Shown: positions 50,748-59,337 of the stretch, piece by piece
Numbering within the stretch: the first letter of the stretch is position 1
Layout: every line of letters starts with the position of its first letter
Assembly (NCBI RefSeq): GCF_000250985.1
Contig: NW_013524646.1
Span: 248,001 to 312,000, forward strand
Source: Nematocida parisii ERTm1
Lineage: Eukaryota > Microsporidia
Direction of reading: 5' to 3'
Length of the DNA: 64,000 nt
Program-made: the position numbers and the translations under genes
Notes under the pieces: model-generated
The model's input: only the letters and a program-made list of their open reading frames with translations
Told to the model about the DNA's origin: nothing
Databases searched by the model: none

Positions 50748-50948
50748 ATGGTAAAGGCCATAAAAGGAGCACTAATTGAGTGTGACCCATCTATTAAGCA
50801 AATAATAATAAGACTCAACAGAGAAAGTAATTTTATAATACAGGAGATAGATGACAATACATTATTTATAGATAACAAGTATATAAGACGGATTGAGGAA
50901 GAGACAGAGAGGATGCTAAGCTATATAGTAAAAAAGAATTTTGAATAA
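50748..50948 (+). CDS. TFB5: TFIIH subunit Tfb5 (TTDA/p8)
   Basis: A 66-residue protein matching the smallest TFIIH subunit, which stabilises Tfb2 (p52) and supports XPB activity in repair and transcription. The family start MVxxxKGxLIECDPxxKQ is present as MVKAIKGALIECDPSIKQ, followed by FIIQEIDDNTLFI (the family's F-I-I-x-D-I-D-D-T-H-V-F-V) and a C-terminal amphipathic helix. Length is normal for the family. It is extremely close to PUS7, in divergent orientation. Confidence 0.93.
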   Translation: MVKAIKGALIECDPSIKQIIIRLNRESNFIIQEIDDNTLFIDNKYIRRIEEETERMLSYIVKKNFE

Positions 50949-51500
50949 TTATTACATATAGTATAATAAATAGTATTAAGTAGTAATAGTATAATAAATA
51001 ATAATAGTATAAATAATAAAATATAATGATACATGTGTAATAAGTAATGGGTAATAAAGTAATAAAATATAATAATATATGTGTAATAAGTAATAGGTAA
51101 TAAAGTAATATAAGTAATAGGTAATATAATAATACATGTGTAATAAATGATAAGTAGTATAATATAATGATATATGTGTAATAAGTAATATATATTGTAC
51201 TATGTGTAATAAGTAGTATAATATAATAATACATGTGTAATAAATAGTATAATATAATGATATATAATAATACATGTGTAATAAGTAATAAATAGTATAA
51301 TATATTGATATATGTGTAATAAGTAGTATATATCTATATTATTAAGTGGTAATAGAGTAATAAATAATAGTATGAGACATATATTATTATATATAGCATA
51401 TTAAGTATTATATATTATACTATGTGTAATAAGTACTATATTGTGTATTGTATATTATTTATTATACAATGTGTAGTATATACTGTACTATATATATTGG
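50945..51500 (+). repeat. TGTGTAATAAGTTAT motif array
   Basis: Plus-orientation copies with spacers like ATAATATATGTGTAATAAGTAAT recur from just after the TFB5 stop to the next gene. The first ATG of the following long frame (51422, reading MCNKYY) lies inside this array and is not taken as a start. Confidence 0.85.
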
Positions 51501-51523
51501 AATATTTTATTATTTTTTTATTA

Positions 51524-52500
51524 ATGGCTTATAATAGAGAAGTATTAAAGTTAAAGGATTTCCAAGGTGATCCATTGGAATATGAAGAGTTCTTCAGAAG
51601 AATCCTTTATAATATGAATAGTACAGATATACAACATACTGAAATAGTTAATGACCTGCTTTTCTTATTTAATACTAACAGGAGTAGTACAGTAATAGAA
51701 TGTGCTATTAAGACTTTATACGCTATGTGTATAAAATTATCACCAAGTATGATAGTCCCTGTGATAGAGATAGGCAGTGTATTAGAGACGTATTCCTTAT
51801 GTATTAATAACTACACAGAAATAAACCAGAATGAGTACACAGCCTGGATAGAGTTAGTAAGACTTATTACACAATCTACTATAATTCATAGAGAGTGTGT
51901 ATTTATTATGGTATGTAGAATAAGTTTTATTGAAGAAATAAGAAAAATGGTAAAAATTTACTTAAATGAAAATATTTCAATTAATTCAATTAAATTATCA
52001 ACGGTTATTTTGAAATATAAAAATATTTTAAATGAAAATGAAATATTTTTATTACTAAAAAAGTACATTACTCTATTAGGAAATAACGACATTTTTATAT
52101 CTAAAGAATCTTCTTTTTTTATTAAAGAATATTCTAACTGTAATAATATAGATATATACAGTATAATTAAAGAAAACCAGTTAGATATAATCGATTCATT
52201 AGATAATTACATAAGGGACATATTCCAGCACTTGCCATTACTTACTAAACAATGTGTAATAAGTACACTAAAAACCACAAATTTAATTAAAATACCGTTA
52301 GAAATAAAAATATTTTAAAAATAAAAACAAAAGATAATAATATATCAAAAAAGACCGTTAGATATATATTATTAAATGAGGATACAGTAGAAAATAATCA
52401 TATAATCAATATTAACTTATCAGATGATTATTACAGCAAGAAAGACTTATCACACTTATTAACAGAAAGTAAACCACACCCATCCTGTATAGAATATTAA
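51524..52500 (+). CDS. Helical protein of unknown function (reading frame broken once)
   Basis: An alpha-helical, ARM-like protein that I cannot name. The start is placed at the ATG at 51524 (MAYNREVLKLKDFQGD), because the 34 residues before it are translated motif array. The frame stops at 52318 in ATATTTTAAAAATAA, but coding-like sequence continues in another frame to a TAA at 52500 (for example TVRYILLNEDTVENN). One more T in the T4 run would join them. The motif GTGTAATAAG occurs inside the coding region at 52254-52263, read as CVIS. Homopolymer miscalling or a real C-terminal truncation are both possible. Confidence 0.55.
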
Positions 52501-52930
52501 TACAATAACTTATTACACAATGTACATAACTTATTACACATAGCATAATAAATAAACATAACTTATTATAACTTATTATAACTTATTACACAATGTACAT
52601 AACTTATTACACATATATTATTATATTTATTACTTATTACACAATGTACATAACTTATTACTCTATTAGTATTATATTCTATTACTTATTACACATAGCA
52701 TAGCATTTATTATACATATATTATTATATACTATACTATTTATTATACAATGTACATAACTTATTACACATATATTATTATATTTTATTATTTATTACAC
52801 ATATATTATTTTATACAATGTACATAACTTATTACTCTATTAGTATTATATTGTATTTTTATCTTATTATCTTATTTTATCTTTTTATTTTTATTTTTTA
52901 TTATCTTATTTTATTTATTACACATAGTAT
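52501..52930 (-). repeat. Motif array, minus orientation
   Basis: ATAACTTATTACACAATGTACATAACTTATTACACAT-style sequence: reverse-complement copies of the motif, several as near-perfect repeats of a roughly 30-base unit. The right end changes to T-rich TTTTATTTATTATC. It fills the convergent gap before MED18. Confidence 0.85.
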
Positions 52931-52936
52931 AATATA

Positions 52937-53443
52937 TTATGGTATATATTTATGTATGTCCTCTGGGGGTGTTATTAAATTTACCCATAGCTTTAATTTG
53001 TCCTTTATCTCTTCTAAAATGACTTCCCCATCTGGTCGGTCACTCTTCGCAATTATTATTTTTTTATTTTTATTTTTTATTATTATTATACTCGCATTAT
53101 TATACTTATAACACACTCTGTCATATATCCTAACCACCTTATTGGTACACCCTAACTCACTCATAATATACTCTATATTATCACATATATAATTACTACT
53201 AAACCGTCTCCTGTATAAACACTTCCTGGACTTATTCTTATCTGCTGGATATATTATACTAAATATACTATTACTTATACGGCTATTATCATTATGTTCT
53301 GTATTGCTTATTATTACTGTATACCTGCTTAAATAATAAATTACTTCTGATACTCTCTCATGCACACACGCATCCTCAGATAACTTTATGTACTTGATTA
53401 AGTAATCACAGTCCATGGGTATACCACACAGTAAATATTCCAT
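52937..53443 (-). CDS. MED18: Mediator subunit Med18
   Basis: A 168-residue protein that follows the Med18 pattern from end to end. It starts MEYLLCGIPMD (human Med18 has MEYLLQGSVLD). An R-R-R-F-S-S-N-Y-I-C-D-N segment, then IEYIMSELGC, parallels the LRARR...ENLTDFLMEMGF region, and the C-terminus LKLWVNLITPPEDI parallels LKPLVHLEKIDPKRL. Med18 belongs to the Mediator head together with Med20. It is shorter than usual (about 210-300 residues). It lies 36 bases from the divergent E2F gene. The match is by eye; the alignment of both ends makes it fairly safe. Confidence 0.65.
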   Translation of the reverse strand: MEYLLCGIPMDCDYLIKYIKLSEDACVHERVSEVIYYLSRYTVIISNTEHNDNSRISNSIFSIIYPADKNKSRKCLYRRRFSSNYICDNIEYIMSELGCTNKVVRIYDRVCYKYNNASIIIIKNKNKKIIIAKSDRPDGEVILEEIKDKLKLWVNLITPPEDIHKYIP

Positions 53444-53479
53444 ATAAAAAATAGAAAATTCAATCCATTTTTATTTCCC
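53444..53479. promoter_or_regulatory. 36-bp divergent spacer MED18 / E2F
   Basis: An A/T-rich spacer with A6-T-A-G-A4 and T4-ATTT runs between the two ATG codons; both promoters must be very compact or overlap the genes. Confidence 0.55.
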
Positions 53480-54130
53480 ATGCATATTCCACAGGAGAGT
53501 AGTTTATTCTCCTTCTTCTCTGACTTAGACACATCAGAACAGAAACACTCAGTAATTGGTAGGACAGGCAGTTCATTAGGAGTACTTGCTAAAAGATTCT
53601 TAAGATTATTAAAAGACTCACCAGAATATGAATTAGATCTGAATTATGCCGCATCAGCACTAGAAACCCATAAAAGAAGACTGTATGATATAACAAATGT
53701 ATTAGAAGGAGTGGGTTATATAAAGAAGAAATTAAAGAATAGCATACAGTACATAAAAGATAAAGAGAATAATAAATGTATAAGCTGTGGTGGTATATCA
53801 CTAACCACAGGAAGAGAGACAGAAGAAGTCAAGGAGTTATTACGTATAGAAAGAGAGATAGATGAACAATTAAACCAAGTAAACACAGAACTACAAATAC
53901 TAGCAAACCATGAAGAGAATATTAATAGAGCATATGTAACATATACAGACTTAAAGGAATTAGACAACTCAGTAGAATCATCATTATTTGCCATTAAAAC
54001 ACCACCAGGTACATTTCTTGACTTTCCCACTTCTAATAACCCAGAAGAAACCATCCTTACACTCACATCACCAAATGAGAAGATCAATGTATATTACTTA
54101 CAAGATACAATTGATTCTATTACTAATTAA
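53480..54130 (+). CDS. E2F-family transcription factor
   Basis: A 216-residue cell-cycle regulator. The winged-helix DNA-binding domain is clear (SLGVLAKRFLRLL, DLNYAASAL, then the family's RRLYDITNVLEGVGYIKKK with the recognition RRxYD). The coiled-coil/marked-box region follows, with a leucine-rich helix, then AYVTYTDLKEL and IKTPPGTFLDFP, matching the family's A-Y-V-T-x-x-D-L and I-K-A-P-P-x-T-x-L. No DP partner is in this window. Full length for a minimal E2F, lacking the cyclin-binding N-terminus and the Rb-binding C-terminus of animal proteins. Confidence 0.92.
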   Translation: MHIPQESSLFSFFSDLDTSEQKHSVIGRTGSSLGVLAKRFLRLLKDSPEYELDLNYAASALETHKRRLYDITNVLEGVGYIKKKLKNSIQYIKDKENNKCISCGGISLTTGRETEEVKELLRIEREIDEQLNQVNTELQILANHEENINRAYVTYTDLKELDNSVESSLFAIKTPPGTFLDFPTSNNPEETILTLTSPNEKINVYYLQDTIDSITN

Positions 54131-54665
54131 ATATACTAAATATAACTTATTATACTATTATTAATATACTAATAGACTAATGTATACAGGTATACTAATA
54201 GACTAATACATGTATACATAGTATATACAGTAGGACTAATATATATACAGGCACATAGTATATACATATAGGTATACTAATAGACCAATGCAATACCTTA
54301 CTATTACTATTACTTATATACAGTACATATATACTACTACTAATACCTTACTACTGTGTATATACTATATACTATACTACCTATATATACACTACTATTA
54401 TTACTGTGTATATACTACTATATACTACTACTTATACCTATTATCCCTTACTTATATACTACTGTGTATATACTACTACTTATACCTATTACTTATACTT
54501 CTAATACCTATTATATGTATACTAATACCTTACTACTACTGTGTATATACTTCTACTTCTATTCCCTTTACTCTTCTCCTTCTATTATCCCTTTATTTAC
54601 TTCTCCTTCTACTTATCCCTTTATTTACTTCTCCTTCTGCTGCTTCTACTACTCCTTCTCTGTTC
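54131..54665 (+). repeat. Low-complexity tracts (TATACTAATAGACTAAT, ACTACT and pyrimidine blocks)
   Basis: Three successive simple-sequence blocks follow E2F: units of TATACTAATAGACTAAT type (54160-54290), ACTACTGTGTATATACTACT type (54300-54540), and a pyrimidine-rich tract of CTTCTCCTTCTACTTATCC type (54550-54660). They differ from the main motif and give rise to Leu/Tyr-rich chance frames. Confidence 0.75.
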
Positions 54666-55024
54666 ATATAAAGATATTAAATTATAACACTGGTCAGAAT
54701 ACTTCTAATCCTTCCTCAACAGATATTCTGGAGGATATTCAATAATTCATCAAAAGAGACAGAAGTGTAAATATACTTACACTCCTAAATATCTCTAACC
54801 TTCTAATTAAAGAATTGAAGTTGTTCTTCCTCATTCCAGTATCGAGCGAGCACTATTTTGTAGTAACTCGGATAGCATACTTACTATACAAATGATTCTG
54901 TAAAGTATCGCCTCACTGAAAAATATTTTCGCATGCGTATTTATAGAAAATAAAAATAAAAAAAGACTGTTTCCGCATAAAATATAAATATAAAAAATTA
55001 AAAAATAAAAAAAAGAACTGTTTT
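54131..55024. other. Low-complexity intergenic stretch
   Basis: 894 bases without a supported gene. It holds the low-complexity tracts listed separately, then (54670-55024) ordinary A+T-rich sequence with a slightly more mixed patch near 54840-54900. A frame that ends at 54745 in a coding-like NTGQNTSNPSSTDIL tail starts in low-complexity sequence and is not supported. Confidence 0.5.
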
Positions 55025-55447
55025 ATGCTACAGGAGACGTACAGGAATTTCAATACGTGCTTATTTACAGTGGCTGGTACGCCCCTGCCACTGGATGATA
55101 ATGAAGAGTTATTATACATAGGGTATAACATAGGATACTCTATCACAGTGGGTGAAGGTGGCTTATTCAGTACTTATAGTCATATTTCTAGTACAGGTAC
55201 ATTATTTATTACTAATTGTAGATTAATTTATATACCAAAAACACCAACAACAAATTTTTGTTCATTCTTCTGTAAGACAAATGGTATTATAAATACAACA
55301 GTAAAAAGTAATAATAAAATACGGTTAGAGATTTCCTTATTTGGTAATGTAATTAGCAAATTAGATTTAAAAATGAGAGATAATTTATCGGCTACACTTT
55401 TAGAAGTACTTAAATTATCACAGGACTATTTGAACTCCATTCAATGA
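55025..55447 (+). CDS. GRAM/PH-like domain protein (WBP2-like fold)
   Basis: A 140-residue protein whose central part reads GTLFITNCRLIYIPKT, the hallmark strand pair of GRAM and related PH-like domains (compare WBP2 G-T-V-Y-L-T-P-Y-R-V-I-F). It is followed by beta strands and a C-terminal amphipathic helix. Such domains bind phosphoinositides or protein partners. The N-terminal part (LFTVAGTPLPLDDNEELLY) matches the usual lead-in. No WW-binding PPxY motif is present. pICln is an alternative with a similar fold, but its specific motifs are not evident. It sits 16 bases upstream of the next small gene on the same strand. Confidence 0.55.
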   Translation: MLQETYRNFNTCLFTVAGTPLPLDDNEELLYIGYNIGYSITVGEGGLFSTYSHISSTGTLFITNCRLIYIPKTPTTNFCSFFCKTNGIINTTVKSNNKIRLEISLFGNVISKLDLKMRDNLSATLLEVLKLSQDYLNSIQ

Positions 55448-55463
55448 ATTATAAAATTTATTC

Positions 55464-55736
55464 ATGGAGTTAGAGATAAGCAAGGAAGATATTGAGAGCA
55501 TAAAGGACTATTTAAAGAGGAGAGGGAAGGGGATGGCCTGGGTTGGGTATTCATTAAAGAGAAGGCGGTTTATTGAGTACTGCACTAATTATTTCTTCTT
55601 AGGGGGGGACACTTTATACAGGAAGACTGGGCATGGGTCCGAGAAAGTAATTGGACCAATTAGATTTGGTAGGTTTATGGAGGAGTGGCCTAAGCGTATG
55701 GTATATAAAAAGCATGAGAGAAAAACAAGAACATAA
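55464..55736 (+). CDS. Small basic protein of unknown function
   Basis: A 90-residue basic protein. An N-terminal helix (ISKEDIESIKDYLKRRG) is followed by Y-S-L-K-R-R-R-F-I-E-Y-C, YFFLGGDTLYRKT and a basic tail. The arrangement (helix, R-R-F, Y-x-x-x-x-x-x-L-Y-R) is like the small domain that precedes the core in many integrases, but without the His/Cys ligands needed to claim it. It could equally be an independent nucleic-acid-binding protein. It follows the GRAM-like gene by 16 bases. Codon use is more G+C-rich than in its neighbour. Confidence 0.5.
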   Translation: MELEISKEDIESIKDYLKRRGKGMAWVGYSLKRRRFIEYCTNYFFLGGDTLYRKTGHGSEKVIGPIRFGRFMEEWPKRMVYKKHERKTRT

Positions 55737-55847
55737 TGAAATATAATGAAATATTTCCATATTTAGTAATTTTTAATTAGTATACATTTCCATATTTGGT
55801 AATTTTTAATAAAATAAGGATGATTAAACTATAAATAGTTTTATTTT

Positions 55848-56234
55848 TTAATCTAAACATGCTAATGAGAGTCCTCTGATCCGTGAATCTCTTCCTTCCT
55901 GATGGTTACTCAGTATGACTATCTGTACATATGCACAGTATTCGTCTATTGGTATGGTTATAATAGGCATTTTGTCTGTTATTACTGTGCTTTTTAGTCC
56001 GCTTGCCATTTCCCGTGTCTTTCCGTATCTTATTTCTATATCTTTAGGTATATAACTCTTGTCCTGTGTATGGCCTAAGTTCATCCTTATACTGACTAAC
56101 TTCTTTATCTGGTTAAAGTCTATTTCTATGTAATGTGGAAGGTTTCCATCTGTGTGCCAGAACTGTTCTAAATTATCACTGAAGAGTTCTTCTAGTCCAT
56201 GGCCTGGCTTATACGTACTTAAACGGGCCTCCAT
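55848..56234 (-). CDS. APC10: Anaphase-promoting complex subunit 10 (Doc1)
   Basis: The DOC-domain processivity factor that helps APC/C bind D-box substrates. The 128 residues are essentially the bare domain: STYKPGHGLEELFSDNLEQFW, HTDGNLPHYIEIDF, LGHTQDKSYIPKDIEIR, and VQIVILSNHQEGRDSRIRGL, matching Doc1 in order. It lacks the N-terminal extension and the C-terminal Ile-Arg tail used to contact Cdc27. The start at 56234 is the first ATG and follows an A+T-rich leader. Confidence 0.92.
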   Translation of the reverse strand: MEARLSTYKPGHGLEELFSDNLEQFWHTDGNLPHYIEIDFNQIKKLVSIRMNLGHTQDKSYIPKDIEIRYGKTREMASGLKSTVITDKMPIITIPIDEYCAYVQIVILSNHQEGRDSRIRGLSLACLD

Positions 56235-56264
56235 AAAAATAAATTATAAGACACTGTATAATAA

Positions 56265-56873
56265 ATTATAAATAATACACAATGTGTAATAAGTAATAAA
56301 TAAAATAATATATGTGTAATAAGTTGTATACATTGTGTAATAAATAATGTATAATCAGTGTATAACTTAATAATAAATGTGTAATATATGTTTAATAAAT
56401 GTGTAATAAGTAATGTATAATCAAATAGATATTGTGTAATAAGCAATAATATATGTGTAATAAATAATAGTGCATTGTATAATAAGTTATGGTATATGTG
56501 TAATAAGTAATAGTGCATTGTATAATAAGTAATATATATTGTATAATAAGTTATGCTATATTGTGTAATAAATAATAGTGTATTGTGTAATAAGTAATAG
56601 TGTATTGTGTAATAAATAATATATATTTAGCACACTGTGTAATAAGTCTTGTGCATTGTGTAATAAGTTATGCTATATGTGTAATAAATAATAGTGTATT
56701 GTGTAATAAGTCTTGTACACTGTGTAATAAATAATAGTGCATTGTGTAATAAGTCTTGTACACTGTGTAATAAGTAATAGTGTATTGTCTAATAAGTCTT
56801 GTACACTGTGTAATAAGTTATAGTATTAATTATATATTGTCTAATAAGTTGTATACATTGTGTAATAAATCAT
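56265..56873 (+). repeat. TGTGTAATAAGTTAT motif array
   Basis: I count twelve exact GTGTAATAAG copies between 56281 and 56821 in plus orientation, plus variants with GTATAATAAG and GTCTAATAAG. A frequent longer unit is CATTGTGTAATAAGTCTTGT/ACACTGTGTAATAAG. It lies between the APC10 start and the ACS end. Confidence 0.88.
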
Positions 56874-59260
56874 TTATTTAGCAATACTTGATTTAGCAAA
56901 TGTGATCGAGTCAGGGTTGATGCACGTACTTATATCTCCGACCTCCTGTCCCTCTAATACTTTCCTTAGTACCCTCCTCATCATCTTACCAGTACTTGTC
57001 TTAGGTAACTCAGGACATGAAATGATCCTTTTAGGGTTAACAACCGACCCGATCCGCTTCCTTAAGACAGACTTAATATCACTGAATACGTCAGTGTCAG
57101 ATACATCACCCGACTTAACTATAAATATAGTAACACCCTGGCCAGTCACCTCATCCTCCTCTCCTAATGCAGCTGCTTCTGATACACCAGTCACTGAGCA
57201 TACGACACTTTCAATCTCTGCTGTACTTAGTCTATGACCAGCCACATTAATTACATCATCAATTCTGCCTCTGATCCAGTAGTACCCATTTATATCTTTA
57301 AGTACTTCATCACCCGTATAGAAATATCCCTTATACTGGAAATAAGCACTTTTATACCTGTCATGGTTCTTTACTATAGTCCTAGCAATACCAGGCCAGG
57401 AACCCTTAAACAGTAAAATACCAGTCTCACCAATTACTTCAACCACACCATCAGATGGACCAACAGCAGAAGCAGTACCAGTAGCACTACCAGCACCAGT
57501 ACTACTTATACCACTAACACTACCAGTACCACTAACACTACCAGTACTCATACTACCTGTACCTGTACTACTTATACCACTAACACTACTAGCACCTGTA
57601 CTTATACCTGTACCACTAACACTACCAGTACTACCTGTACCTGTACTACTTATACCAGTACTTATACCTGCACTACTTGTACCATCACCTGCACCCGCAC
57701 TGCTTGTGCTGCCTTCATTGCTTGTGGTGTGCAGTCCGTCCTTCTTCATGACTATCGGTTGCATGCCAAAGAATGGGAATGAGGCACTCTCTGGCTTGTA
57801 CTCAGAAATACTTATAAGCGGTGACAGCATGACACCACCGGCTTCTGTCTGCCAATACGTATCTATGATCGGAAGGGTCCCATTCCCGAAGTACATCGAA
57901 AACCACACATACGCACCCTTATTAATTGGCTCACCAACTGAGCCCAGTACACGTAATGAGGATACGTCTATACGCCTAAGTCACCTTCTGAATTATACTT
58001 CTTGTAGTAATTATCCTTATTGAATGTGTCTGTTATGCCGTGTGTGAATATAGACCGGTTACTGATCGGTGAATTAGGCACGTGATCAACAGCAGGGGAT
58101 AAGTCGTTATTAGACTCAGTTATATCGTACGGTTTGACTAAACAATCAGGTAATGACTTCTGTAGTAGCCTAATAACAGTGGGTGCAGTGTATAAATGCG
58201 TTGGTTTAATCCTCTGTATAGACCTAAATAACCGTAAGGCATCAGGGTATACGGGGACACCTCCGAATACGACCGTAGTGATACCGAGTGTTAATGGACC
58301 GTATAGTACATAAGAATGACCAGTAATCCAGCCTAACTCAGCCGTACAGAAGAATCTGTCACCCTCCTGTATATCAAAACAGACTAGTGTGGTTAGTGCA
58401 GCGTATAATAAGTACCCTGCTGTACTGTGGGATAGTCCTTTGGGCTTGCCCGTACTGCCACTTGTATACAAATGGAATAACGTGTGCTCGGATGGGACGG
58501 GTACGCAGGGAATATCCTGGACGGATAAATTTTTATTTTGTGAAATATTTTCTAATGTGTCCAGCGTACTTACAGAGTTTTTTAATTTTAAAAATATTTC
58601 ACCTGAAATATTTTCTTTATTAAAAATTAAAATACCTTTTAATAACGGATTTTTCACATTATTTTTAAGAATCTCAACGGAAATTACAACATTATTTAAA
58701 TAATCAATTTTTTTACCACCCCTGTAAGTATAATCAGCCGTAATGAGCCATACAGAATCTGAGTCCTCCATGCGCACAGAGAGACTCTCTGCACTAAACC
58801 CACCGAATACGACCGTATGCGAGATGCCCAGCCTAGCACATGATAATGATATAATTAATGCATTGGGCTCCATGGGCATATATATACATACAGTGTCACC
58901 CATTTTTATACCCTTGCTTATTAAATAGTCACTGTATATAAGTACTTGCTGTAATAGTTCTTTATACGTAATGTGTAATATATTCTCGTTGTCATCCTCA
59001 TGAATAATCGCAATTTTATCAGGGTTAGTCAGTGCATGCCTGTCCACTGCATTATAACACGCATTAATTTCACCATCCTCAAACCATTTAATACGGCAGG
59101 ATTCTTTATCTTCTGTGTGTACGGTGGTGAAGTCCTTTGAGAAATTTAAGAGGATCCTGGCTTGTTCTTTAAAGAAGTCTTCTTTATGCTCAATACTTCT
59201 TACATATTGTGTATTATATTCTGTTCTTAATTTCTTTCCATGTGCGTATACTTCCCTCAT
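56874..59260 (-). CDS. ACS1: Acetyl-CoA synthetase (frame broken once, with repeat insertion)
   Basis: An AMP-forming enzyme making acetyl-CoA from acetate, ATP and CoA. Motifs in order: GISHTVVFGGFSAESL, LYTSGSTGKPKG (P-loop-like A3), ELGWITGHSYVLYGPLTLG, SSLRVLGSVGEPIN, DTYWQTEAGG, TGDEVLKDINGYYWIRGR, and PKTSTGKMMRRVLR with the catalytic Lys. The first part (from ATG 59260) stops at 57968; the rest continues one frame away, so one base is missing near 57965. Two regions are unlike normal ACS: about 50 extra polar residues before the break, and a Ser/Gly/Thr tandem insertion of about 90 residues (57475-57715) after the F-F-G-x-Q-P motif. The core is otherwise intact. Confidence 0.85.
57475..57715 (-). 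repeat. Ser/Gly/Thr-coding minisatellite within ACS
   Basis: Imperfect tandem units (plus strand ACCAGTACTACTTATACCACT and ACTAACACTACCAGTAC types, mostly 12 to 18 bases) encode SSTGTGS, SVSGTG and ISTG repeats. The frame stays open throughout. It interrupts the enzyme in a loop between conserved adenylation motifs. Confidence 0.88.
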
Positions 59261-59337
59261 GTGAAACCAAATTTATTTCTGAATAAATACATAAAAATTT
59301 TTAATTGGTTTGTTTATGTGTGGGTTTATTGGGTTAC

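Noticed and set aside
50738-50878. Longer N-terminus of PUS7 with a hydrophobic segment
   Set aside because: It is the antisense of TFB5; family similarity begins at the ATG at 50737.
50866-51275. Tyr/Leu/Ile/Thr-rich minus-strand frames (and similar ones near 38324-38575 and 56219-56518)
   Set aside because: They are the translation of the TGTGTAATAAG array on its other strand, where all three frames are free of stops; composition is purely repeat-driven.
54288-54745. Two overlapping Leu/Tyr/Thr-rich plus-strand frames after E2F
   Set aside because: They arise from ACTACT and pyrimidine tracts; no conserved or balanced protein composition until the last few residues.
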